The notes beneath the pieces are model-generated. The model made no database searches. It was not told the origin of the DNA and saw nothing but the letters and a program-made list of their open reading frames with translations. Positions 24,193 to 34,700 of a stretch of DNA of 64,000 nucleotides are shown here, piece after piece. Every line of letters starts with the position of its first letter. The first letter of the stretch is position 1. A program made the translations under genes and the position numbers. The stretch covers positions 31,553,001 to 31,617,000 of the forward strand of contig JAZBRS010000023.1 in the NCBI GenBank assembly GCA_037176725.1, given 5' to 3'. Origin of the DNA: Posidonia oceanica. Its lineage: Eukaryota; Streptophyta; Magnoliopsida; Alismatales; Posidoniaceae.

Positions 24193-25594
24193 ATGAACAG
24201 AGCAAAGAACGCGTACGCAGACGCACTAGCAACTCTGGCATCCTGGCTCACTATACCTGAAGACAGCATAGTGGATGTATCTGTTACCTGCATTGAGCAG
24301 CCTGCATACTGCATTGAACATAGAAAAAGCGGATCCAGCAGAAAAGCGGCCCTGGTATCAAGACATAAAATCTTTCCTAGAGTCTGGCAGCTTTCCTCCT
24401 GATACCGCAGCAGCAGACAAGAGAACTTTGGCGCGTCTGGCGTCAAAGTATGTGTTGGGGGCTGGGCAGCTGTACAGAAGGTCATATAATCAGATGCTAC
24501 TGCGCTGCTTGAACAGATCGGAGGCTGACACGCTGATGCTTCAAGTGCATGCGGGGACCTATGGCGCGCACATGAACGGAGTCCTCCTGGCCAAGAAGAT
24601 CATGCTCCAAAGATATTTCTGGCAGACCATGGAAGCAGACTGCTGCCGATTCGTGCGTAGATGCCACAACTGCCAGATCCATGGTAACTACATCAAAGCC
24701 CCCCCACAACAGCTGCACAACATGTCTTCGCCATGGCCTTTCTCCACCTGGGAGATCGATGTCATTGGCGCCATCCACCCGGCTGCTTCAAATGGTCATC
24801 GTTACATTCTGGTAGCGATCGATTACTTTACCAAGTGGGAGGAAGCAGCCTCTTATAAGACAGTCACCGCTGTGGCAACAGAGAAGTTTATCAGGAACAA
24901 TATCGTTGCCCGATATGGGGTCCCGCACTCTGTCATCTCTGATAATGGCACAAACTTCATTGCCAAAAGGATCAAGGAATACCTACAGCGTCTCAAGATC
25001 AAGCATCATAGATCCTCGCCCTACCGGCCACATATGAACAGAGCGGTGGAGTCTACAAACAAGAACATTGTTAAAATCCTGAAGAAGATGGCAGAAACCC
25101 ACAAGGATTGGCATGACAAGCTCCCGTACGCGCTCTGGGCGTACAGGACATCAATCCGGACCTCGACGGGAGCCACCCCGTATTCTCTGGTATACGGCAT
25201 GGAAGCGGTGTTACCTGTCGAAGTAGAGATCCCCTCACTGCGGATCCTACGAGAAGCTGAGTTGGAAGAGGCAGAATGGGTTGAAGACCGCTGCGTCCAA
25301 CTAAATCTGATTGATGAGCACAGACTGCAAGCTATGCACAACGCTCACTGCTACCAGAAGCGGATGGCCAGAGCATTCTTGAAAAAGGTCCAGCCCAGAA
25401 ACTTTCAGCCAGGGGACCTCATTTTGCACGCCATTCATTTGCCTGATGGTCGAGGGAAATTCCGACCTAATTGGCGTGGCCCTTTCGTGGTCAAGCAGAT
25501 CTTCTCGGGAGGCGCTGTAGCTCTTGAGGATATGGACCAGGTCGAGCAGTCTGAGCCCGTCAACCTTTGCCATATCAAGAAGTACTATCACTAG
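24193..25594 (+). pseudogene. E2 end of RNase H and integrase (one frameshift)
   Basis: MNRAKNAYADALATLAS completes the RNase H. Near 24318-24335, in an A-run (GAAAAAG), one extra base shifts the frame; integrase then reads openly to TAG at 25594. It has the zinc-binding HAGTYGAH...CHNCQIH, and the core with Asp in WEIDVIG, Asp in SDNGTNF and Glu in RAVESTNK; the last two are 35 residues apart. The C-terminal part ends RPNWRGPFVVKQIF...LCHIKKYYH. No chromodomain. Confidence 0.9.
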
Positions 25595-27043
25595 CCGAGG
25601 GCGGCCCCGTTGCGGATACCCTTCTGCCACCTACACACTTGCATTCTCGCTCCTTACATTCTCGTCCTACCTGCGTCTTCTATCTATCCTACTCTTGCAT
25701 TCTCTCTTTTCAAATCATCATCGTCATCTTCTCAAAACATGCATCATCTCTCTTTTCAAATCATCATCGTCATCCTCTCAAATCATGCATTGCATCTTCG
25801 GCCCAGTGATGAGAACCGGAAGTGCTTGCCTGCTCTGGAAGGAGTCCACCCTACCTCACCCGGCACTACTTAGATGTCTTAGCTAGTGAGGGAGCCACCA
25901 CCAATCAGGGCAGGCGAACTGCCTAAACCCGTAAGGACATACACCTCTGAGGGAGAAAAAATGTTAGGATGTGAGTTTGAAAAAAAGTGAGAGTAGACAT
26001 CTAGGCTTGGGCACGTCCAAGGAACAGAAGACGAAGACAGAAGCCGGCCCTAGAGATAGGGGTGTGCAGTCTAACCCTGCTCCTTCTACCCATCACACAG
26101 CAGACCCAAAGCCTAGACCCATCACAACTCAAACACCCTTCTTTTGCCACCAAAATGGGGATAGCAAAAGCCTGAAAAAAAAGGGAAAAAAGAAATCAAA
26201 CAAGCAAAAAAAAGAGATAGTACAAAAAAAAAAACAAAAAAAGGAGAAAAAGCAAAAAAAAAGAAGAAGAAGAAAAAGGGCAAGATTCAGCCCAAAAATG
26301 CAGGCACCATCATCCCCCGTACCTTACAAGAGACCCAAGGGTGTTAAGCTTAAAAAGGGTCTACCACTTCCCTCCAAAAGCAAACACTCACCCTCTCCTA
26401 GCTAGGGGCGGAGAAAGACTGCATACCTATGAGGGAGAAATAAAGAAAAAAGAGAGCAAAAAGAATAGGTGTAGGTCCTGAGAGTTCGGCAAGTAGCCTG
26501 TCCTCACCACACCACCACCTGTATAGTGCCAACACCCGTTCCGGAGTGCCACCAGCGAGCCAAGAGTCTAAGTAGGGCCCAGTGAGCTGGGGACCACTCC
26601 CTTCCTTTGCAGCAGGCACCAAAGCACTCCGTATGCTGAGGGCACCCAAGATCATTTCATAAGCATACCAGCCTGCATCATGCATACATGCATCCTCAAC
26701 TATCCTTCTTTCTTATCAATCATTCCGCTCTGCGACTCGCTTCGACTCTGAGACAGTACTTCTTGCCTAGAACGCGTTGACGCTGCTAGAGCTGCGCTGG
26801 TCCAGACCTCCTGCCAGCCCTTGCCCCTGTGTCCACAAGACTGCTACAGATTTCCTTTGCTTATCTGTGCTTAACTGCTACATTCTAACATTAACTGCTG
26901 GATGCATGTTGAACTACATTATCAGCCTCAGATTCTGCTTTCTGTCAGAGATTATATGCCTGTGCGATCTGACTATTTACAATGATGATAACAGGTACCT
27001 TCAAGTTCTGCAGCTATCTACCTATACCCCTGCAATCCGCGTA
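25595..27043 (+). other. E2 spacer between integrase and the extra gene
   Basis: It has a 46-bp direct repeat (CTCTCTTTTCAAATCATCAT... at about 25700-25790), then a purine-rich run of A and G at 26160-26285. Two similar short blocks (CTAGTGAGGG / CTAGCTAGGG followed by a GAGGGAGAAA run) lie near 25884 and 26398. Upstream of 27044 the frame stays open from about 26777 but is Cys/Leu-rich and unlike the family; an acceptor-like TGATAACAG ends at 26994. Confidence 0.6.
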
Positions 27044-28246
27044 ATGGGCTTCCCTACCCTGTTGACTCCAGCACACTGCTCGGAGACCCTGCGAGAATGG
27101 ATCGGCCAGCTTACCCAAGAAGACTGCGAAAAGCTGCGCCTGTGGGGCATTCCAACCAAGCTGCTGAAGGCTACTGATGTGGAAGTAAGCTGCCATCTTC
27201 TGTGTGCCGCTGCAAGGGTCTGGAAACCGGCACACCACATCTTTCGCTTTGGCAGAACTGAGCTAACACCCACACTGGAAGAAGTGCGTCGGATCTGCGG
27301 CTTCTCCAAGATCATGGGGCCGCCAATCTTCATGAGGCGTGATGGATATCTCGAGGTCCTGAGCCAACTGACTGGGCTCCCTACTCGAAGCTGCCAACAA
27401 AGACTGATCTGCACCAGCGGACCTGAACCTATGCTTCGCCTAGCGCACTTTGATGATGTCATGAAGAAGCGCGTCGAACTCGGAGGTGAGCTGTGGCTCC
27501 GAGGGTTTGTCATCCGCTTCCTGGGCGAGCTGATCTTTACTCATGGCCGACTGACAGTGGCCATTGAGGTTGCAGAAATAGCACTTGCTGTGGTGACCTG
27601 GCACATAGACCTGGCACTAGTTGTTCTGGCAGAAACATACCGCGGGCTGGACCGTATCTCACATCGCTGCTGCCACTTCCATGGCTGCGGGGCACTTATA
27701 CAAGTCTGGCTAGCCGCGCACTTAGAGATGAACCTTCTGCGCCCCCAGGTGCATGCCTTTGAAGCCTACTGCAGCAGCGCCCGTGCCCAGACAGTCAAGA
27801 GTGTCAAGGAAGAATATGAAAGGCTATCAGCACTGACTGACGACGCAGTAACCTGGCGTATCGTCCCCTCTGTAGCCAAGCCATTCACTGTCTTCTTCAG
27901 CGCACGCGACACGCGGCTGATTATACTACCAGGACTCACGGCGGGTGTGGAATACCATCCCATCAGGGTTATGCGCCAGTTTGGCTTCCAGCAGGGCGCC
28001 TTTGTTGACAGCACAGCGCCTGAGCTTCTTCAGACATACCCTCTCAGCACAACTGCCCCAACAAAGAAGCTGGCCGATCTAATGCAACATGGGGTGCGGT
28101 CAACAGACGTCGCAGCTGTGAGAGGTGTAGGATGCACCCCTGAGTATGTGACTGAGGTCCAAGAGCTCTGGCCCATCAATGAAATACCGCCAGGCGGCCC
28201 TCTATTCCCCGACGCCAGGCAGTCAAAGAAGGCCCGAACCGGCTAG
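27044..28246 (+). CDS. E2 sense extra gene: PMD / DUF7745-like protein
   Basis: A 400-codon frame in sense orientation between pol and the 3' LTR, open to TAG at 28246. I chose ATG 27044 (MGFPTLLTP) because family similarity starts there. It has features of the plant mobile domain superfamily and most resembles DUF7745-type proteins: FRFGRTELTPTLEEVRRICG near residue 70, LVVLAETYRGLDR near 190, and YHPIRVMRQFGFQQGAF near 310, the usual C-terminal block. PMD proteins are known from transposons and from host silencing factors such as MAIN and MAIL1; a role here is not known. The frame has no stop, unlike gag-pol of the same element, so it may be under selection or simply lucky. Confidence 0.75.
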   Translation: MGFPTLLTPAHCSETLREWIGQLTQEDCEKLRLWGIPTKLLKATDVEVSCHLLCAAARVWKPAHHIFRFGRTELTPTLEEVRRICGFSKIMGPPIFMRRDGYLEVLSQLTGLPTRSCQQRLICTSGPEPMLRLAHFDDVMKKRVELGGELWLRGFVIRFLGELIFTHGRLTVAIEVAEIALAVVTWHIDLALVVLAETYRGLDRISHRCCHFHGCGALIQVWLAAHLEMNLLRPQVHAFEAYCSSARAQTVKSVKEEYERLSALTDDAVTWRIVPSVAKPFTVFFSARDTRLIILPGLTAGVEYHPIRVMRQFGFQQGAFVDSTAPELLQTYPLSTTAPTKKLADLMQHGVRSTDVAAVRGVGCTPEYVTEVQELWPINEIPPGGPLFPDARQSKKARTG

Positions 28247-28800
28247 GGCACTTGTGCAGCCGATATGTAGTTTCCTTTCAAGTTGTGCTGTATATTTCGA
28301 CCTGCCACAGGCATGTACTCAGTAGTTCTTTCAATGAGAAAGTGTCTTCGGCTGTCTGCTTGCACTTCAGGACACTGCTTAATGCATTGCATAATCATTG
28401 CCAAACTATCATCTTGGGCCCTCTGGCCAGACTTGCAGCCAATACAATGCAGGAAAGTCCTCAGCAGCCAATCCGGAGTCCAGAATCTCTGCAGACCCGC
28501 GCCGTTAAGCCAAGCCATCCAGCGTCCCCAGCTGAGTCTCTGCGGGCTGGCACCCCTAACTGCTCGGTGATAGGTCCGTCAACCTGTCATCATCTTCGGG
28601 CTGGTACCCCAAACTACTCGTCTGGCAAACACGACAGTTTTGTCTTCACCCTCTGCTTCTGATGCCAAGGACGCGCTGGCCAACCCCTGGTGTCATCCCG
28701 ACACCAGGGGCATCTTTTGATCGCCCCTTGGTATCATTGTCTCCCTCTTTCCCCTATGATATTCCTGGTATCAAGGGATGATTCATTCCCTCATCCCCTC
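28247..28800 (+). other. E2 spacer with a perfect 11-bp hairpin
   Basis: No gene is supported. CCCCTGGTGTC (28684-28694) and GACACCAGGGG (28700-28710) form a perfect stem with loop ATCCC. The next 90 bp hold looser hairpins of the same style, leading into the arrays. Confidence 0.7.
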
Positions 28801-30320
28801 TTTGCCGGCCGATAAGTTTGATATCTTATCATCTCTTTCCCTTTGCCGGTCGATAAGTCCGGTATCTTATCAATCCCTCATCCCCTCTTTGCCGGCCGAT
28901 AAGTCCGATATCTTATCATCTCTTTCCCTTTGACCGGCCGATAAGTCCGGTATCTCATCATTCCCTCATCCCCTCTTTGCTGGCCGATAAGTCCGATATC
29001 TTATCATCTTTTTCCCTTTGACCGGCCGATAAGTCTGGTATCTCATCATTCCCTCATCCCCTCTTTGCCGGCCGATAAGTCCGATATCTTATCATCTCTT
29101 TCCTCTTTGCCGGCCGATAAGTCCGATATCTTATCATCTCTTTCCCTTTGCCGGCAGATGAGTCCGGTATCTCATCATTCCCTCATCCCCTCTTTGCCGG
29201 CCGATAAGTCCGATATCTTATCATCTCTTTCCCTTTGACCGGCCGATAAGTCCGGTATCTCATCATTCCCTCATCCCCTCTTTGCCGGCCGATAAGTCCG
29301 ATATCTTATCATCTCTTTCCCTTTGCCGGCCGATAAGTCCGGTATCTCATCATTTCCTCATCCCCTCTTTGCCGGCCGATAAGTCCGATATCTTATCATC
29401 TCTTTTCCTTTTGCCGGCCGATAAGTCCGATATCTTATCATCTCTTTTCCTTTGCCGGTCGATAAGTTCGGTATCTCATCATTCCCTCATCCCCTCTTTG
29501 CCGGTCGATAAGTCCGATATCTTATCATCTCTTTCCCTTTGCCGGCCGATAAGTCCGGTATCTCATCATTCTCTCATCTCCTCTTTGCCGGCCGATAAGT
29601 CTGATATCTTATCATCTCTTTCCCTTTTGCCGGCCGATAAGTCCGGTATCTCATCATTCCCTCATCCCCTCTTTGCCGACCGATAAGTCCGATATCTTAT
29701 CATCTCTTTCCCTTTGCCGGCCGATAAGTCCGGTATCTCATCATTCCCTCATCCCTTCTTTGCCGGTCGATAAGTCCGATATCTTATCATCTCTTTCCCT
29801 TTGCCGGTCGATAAGTCCGGTATCTCATCATTCTCTAATCCCCTTTTTGCCGGCCGATAAGTCCGATATCTTATCATCTCTTTCCCTTTACCGGCCGATA
29901 AGTCCGGTATCTCATCATTGCCTCATCCCCTCTTTGCCGGCCGATAAGTCCGATATCTTATCATCTCTTTCCCTTTGCCGGCCGATAAGTCCGGTATCTC
30001 ATCATTCCCTCATCCCCTCTTTGTCGGCCGATAAGTCCGATATCTTATCATCTCTTTCCCTTTGCCGGCCGATAAGTCCGGTATCTCATCATTTCCTCAT
30101 CCCCTCTTTGCCGGTCGATAAGTCCGATATCTTATCATCTCTTTCCCTTTTGCCGGTCGATAAGTCCGGTATCTCATCATTCCCTCATCCCCTCTTTTCC
30201 AGCCGATAAGTCCGATATCTTATCATCTCTTTCCCTTTGCCGGCCGATAAGTCCGATATCTCATCATTCCCTCATCCCCTCTTTGCCGGCCGATAAGTCC
30301 GATATCTTATCAATTCTCTC
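28801..30320 (+). repeat. E2 minisatellite 1: 87-bp dimer (41 + 46 bp)
   Basis: About 17 copies of a two-part unit. Part one contains GCCGGCCGATAAGTCCGATA then TCTTATCATCTC; part two contains GATAAGTCCGGTATCTCATC then ATTCCCTCATCC. In part one GATAAG and CTTATC form a 6-bp stem; part two has lost one pair. Tandem arrays in the 3' region are typical of Tat elements and are a known seed of plant satellites. Confidence 0.92.
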
Positions 30321-30389
30321 CTTTTCCTTATCAATATCAATCATCAATCTATCCTTTTTCTTATCAATATCAATCAATCAATCAATCAC

Positions 30390-31222
30390 TGCTCTTTCCG
30401 GTTGATAGGACCGTAAACTATCATCTTGGGCCGATCCCCGATCTGGCTCGCAGTTGTGTTATACGGCTGACATCCAGTAACTGTCCCTCGTAATTGCACC
30501 TTCCAGTTGATAGGACTGTAAACTATCATTCTCTAGCTGATGATCCAAAACTCATCCTTGGCTGATACCCAAAACTATCACTTGCAATTACGTTATACGG
30601 TTGATATCCAGTAACTATCCCTCATGATTGCACTTTCCAGTTGATAGGACTGTAAACTATCGTTCCAGTTGATAGGACTGTAAACTATCGTTCCAGTTGA
30701 TAGGACTGTAAACTATCATTCCAGTTGATAGGACTGTAAACTATCACTCGCAATCATGTTATACGGCTGATATCCAGTAACTATCTCTCGCAAATGCCCT
30801 TTCCAGTTGATAGGACTGTAAACTATCGCTCCAGTTGATAGGACTGTAAACTATCGTTCCAGTTGATAGGACTGTAAACTATCGCTCCGGTTGATAGGAC
30901 CGTAAACTATCATTCTCTGGCATTTGCATTATACGGCTGATACCCAGTAACTATCCCTCATGGTTTGTGCGTTCCAGTTGATAGGACTGTAAACTATCGC
31001 TTCCAGTTGATAGGACTGTAAACTATCGTTCCAGTTGATAGGTCTGTAAACTATCGTTCCAGTTGATAGGACTGTAAACTATCCCGCACAACCATGTTAT
31101 ACGGCTGATATCCAGTAACTATCACTCACAACTGCCTCCGGTTGATAGGACCGTAAACTATCGCTTCCAGTTGATAGGACTGTAAACTATCACTCCCGGT
31201 TGATAGGACCGTAAACTATCCG
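30390..31222 (+). repeat. E2 minisatellite 2: 28-bp hairpin units in a roughly 168-bp higher order
   Basis: The unit TTCCAGTTGATAGGACTGTA plus AACTATCG occurs about 17 times; GATAG and CTATC form the stem. A second unit (TATACGGCTGATATCCAGTA then ACTATC) breaks in at 30461, 30595, 30761, 30931 and 31099. The last three spacings are 166-170 bp. Confidence 0.9.
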
Positions 31223-31726
31223 GCCGATAAGCTCGACACCTTATCACCCTCTTCGCGTGACCTTGCCCCAGTAAGGCAAAGTCCCGCATCCCCTCGTGAT
31301 AGGAGAATTGGCCTCTCTCCCCTCGCACCCCTTTTTTGCTAGCTTGCTTCCTGGGCAGGGACAAGCTGCGCCTTTTCTTCCCTGCCTTGTCGCGCAAGTT
31401 TGGCCTACCTGCCAGATCTTTGCGCCACATCGCGCCTTTCTTTTACCATTTCTTTTGCAACATCTCTGCACTTTCTTTGCTAGCATTGCATACTAGTTTA
31501 ACATCATCAGTATCATCTGCACTGCATCAACATTCTAATAGTACTAACTTTTGTACTAACATTTGCATTGCATTTGTATTAGCATGCATTGCATACTTTG
31601 CACATCATCCATCTGCACCTGCATTTTGCATTGCGGCAACGGGCTACGATTTTCGGTGCATCCGCCGAATAAGTAGCTCACGCCCATAGCGAACCTCTGC
31701 TCCCGTCAGTCAGATGGGGTGTCTGC
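31223..31726 (+). other. E2 region before the 3' LTR
   Basis: No gene. A last GATAAG...CTTATC hairpin lies at about 31224. The end, ATGGGGTGTC at 31714-31723, is where the polypurine tract should be; it is short for a PPT and pairs with the LTR start. Confidence 0.55.
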
Positions 31727-34700
31727 TGACACCCCATTTTGACAGGCTTGAACCAATTGGGACCTTCTGGTGACTTCTGGATCTAAACCTAGGTCAAAAC
31801 AACCACAACCTTTTTCATCTTTCTTTTCAAATCAAGCCTAAACTTGACCTAAGCCTACACCCCTTTTCCAAGCCCAAAACTTACCCAAAAAACCATAGGA
31901 AAACCTATCACTCCCAACTTAGCAAACCTACCCAAACACTTAGAAATTTTCAACCCGAAACCATTCCCAAAAACCCTAGAAAACCTAGGTAAAACTACCC
32001 CTTTTCTACACCTCAAAACACTTCCAAAACCTTCTCAAAACTAAACCAAAGCCCTAGGAGCAACACTAGAGACCCTAGGCTACACATTCCCCAATTTTCA
32101 CCCCTTTTCAAAACCTTTAAACCCTCCATTTACCCAAATTATCATTTTCTCTCTCCAGGATTATTCTTTTCTCTCTCCTCTCTCTCTCCTGATTATCCTC
32201 CTTCTTTTCATCCCCTTTTCTCCTTTTTTCTTGCCTGGCTGTGGGCCCCCCCTTGTGCTTCTATCTCTTCTCAATCTTATTCCTATTTTTATCCTATTTT
32301 TAGCATTTTCTCTAACTTTCAAAAAATTATTCTCTTTCAACTCCTCTCTTTCCCCTTTATTCCTCCTTTTTTCCCTTTTCTTCTTCCTTCTCCTTTTCTT
32401 TTTCTTTCTTTTGCTAAATCCCTAAAAATCCTTAAAAACCTCTAAAACTCTAAAACAAAAGGGAAACAAACCAAAACCCTAAGAAAAATAATTAAAGAAC
32501 ATTAAACAAACAATTAAAAACCTAAACCTAACCAAATCTAGCTAAGATAGAAAACTAAGAGTGCAACCTAAAAAATACAAAATAAACAAAAGAAAATGCT
32601 GTAAAATCAAGAAAAAAACCAAAATACAATCAAAACCAACCAAAAGTGAAAACCCTATCAAAAATAATCAAAAAGCAAACCCTAAGAAGAAGTAAAACAA
32701 TAAAAAACACTAAGACAAATAATTAATGAAAAAACTTAACTTAACAAATCTAAAAAGGAACAATTTAAAAACTTAATTAAAAAGGAAAAGAGAAACAATT
32801 AAAGACTTAAAAACACTTAATTAAACAAGAAGAAACTTAACTAAAAAACATCAAGAGAGCTTAACAAACAAAAATCAAAAAACAAATCAAAGAAGACTTA
32901 AGAAAGAAAGGCTAAAATCCAAAAATCTAAAACCCACTCTAATTAATTTAAAAACAAACTTTAAAAAAATCCTAATTAACATCCCAAGTACTTAACAAGA
33001 AAAAAACATAATTAAAAAACAACTTAAAAGGCTTAACAAACATTTAATCAAAATAAAAAACAAATCAAAAACAAAGAAAACCCTTAAAACCCTAATCAAA
33101 ACCAAAATCCCTCTAAACCTAATTAACTAACAAAAAACAATCATTAAAAAAAACTTAATCAAGGTCCTAACTTAAAACACAATCATTCTAATAATTTTAT
33201 CTATTTTTATTTTATTTTTATCTAACTTATTTCTCCTCTTTTTCCCTTCCATTTCTCCCTTTTTTCCTATTTCTTTTTCTTTTTCTCCTGCTGGGCTCAG
33301 TCCGGCCCGTTCCCACCTTCCTTCTTTCTTTCTTTTTCTTTTTCGGCTCGCGGCCTGACCCGCGCCTTCCACCCCCCTTCTTCCCTTCTGCTTCTTCTTC
33401 CTTCTTCGGTTCCTCCTCCCGCGAACGAACTCCCTCCTCTTCTTTCACATTCAACTTCTTCTCTCTACGTCCAGTCGGCCTACAGATCGCCTCTCCTCTC
33501 TCAGCACTCAGCGGAACTTCCGGGAAGGCATTTACTGCCCGTCTTCTCGCCGACCGCCTCTCCATCAGCAGCAGTGCTCCTGCCGGTGGGGATTTGAATC
33601 CCAGCACGCGTCTGTCCTCCCCAGCTGCTTAAAACTTCCAAGTCTTCTCCTCCTTCGACACTCTTCGCATCATCCTGAGAGAGAAAGCGTCCAGCACCCA
33701 GAATCCTTGCAATTCTCCTCCCGTTTCCTCTGCAAAATTCAGACCTTTTCCTCCTCTTCCTCCCCACTGAAACCAACACCGGTTCCAGACCATAAACCGC
33801 ACCCAATTCCTCCCCCAACCTCACCCAGAATCCCAGCATCGCAGCCCCTCCATCCATCAGCCTTTCCACTCCAGAAACCGCCCCCGAACACCCAAAATTC
33901 CACCACGGAATCCATCACTTTCCACTTCAAAATTCCCGAATCCACAGACCTCCAATCCTTCCCAAACTCTTCCCAGTTCCTCACCTGAACACCACCTCCC
34001 CAAACCACCCAGCCTTCAGCCCAGCTACCCACCACAGTTCCTACCCGCCACCACAAACAGTTACACCTTTTTCTGTCCAGAAATCAACCGATCAGCCAAC
34101 TCCCTCCACATACCTCCACTGCCTAATTCAGGCCTCCACATGCCATCACCAAACGCCCAGCTACCTGCCAGAAGGTCCCGTTCAGCCCGAGGAGCAACAG
34201 ACCGCTCCCCCCGTCTCCAGCAGAACCAGCAGCAGCCAAAAAAGCCGACTCCTGCCTCCGGCCTGCAAGCTTGCATCTAAGCATCCAGCAAGCTCCGGAG
34301 CGTCGCACTGAGCAGAACCAGACGCCCAGAAGCAACCGGAGACGCCCGCAGCAGTCGGACCAACCTCACCGTCGATCCCTGGATCAGTCGACGTCGGGAG
34401 GACTCCTCAGCCACGGAAACAGGTAACTCTCTTCATCCCTAGGTTAGACTCCCTCTTCTCTTGCTTTTCCGCCCCTCAGCCTGGGATTTCCTTCTCTCCT
34501 GCGCTGGGTCAACGCTGGGTCAGCGTCGTCTTCTCCGGCGAGCTTCACAGTACGTCCCGCCGCTTCGGTCAGCAGAACGTCGCTTCAGCAACTGCCTCCG
34601 CTCCGCACGGGTCCCAAAAGCATGCTCCGGCCTTCAGATCGCAGCGACGCCGCCTCGTCCGCCAGGACTGCATCTGAGAAGGTCTGCAGACCTCCGGTGA

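Noticed and set aside
26971..27003. Upstream part of the long frame before 27044 as part of the PMD gene
   Set aside because: The Cys/Leu-rich residues before MGFPTLL have no family match, and an acceptor-like site ends at 26994; I start the gene at 27044.
29282..30209. Ser/Leu/Asp-rich open frames in minisatellite 1
   Set aside because: The 87-bp period is a multiple of three; the peptide repeats exactly with the DNA.
28801..31222. Possible CRISPR array
   Set aside because: The units are contiguous and hold no unique spacers, and the DNA is plant nuclear.
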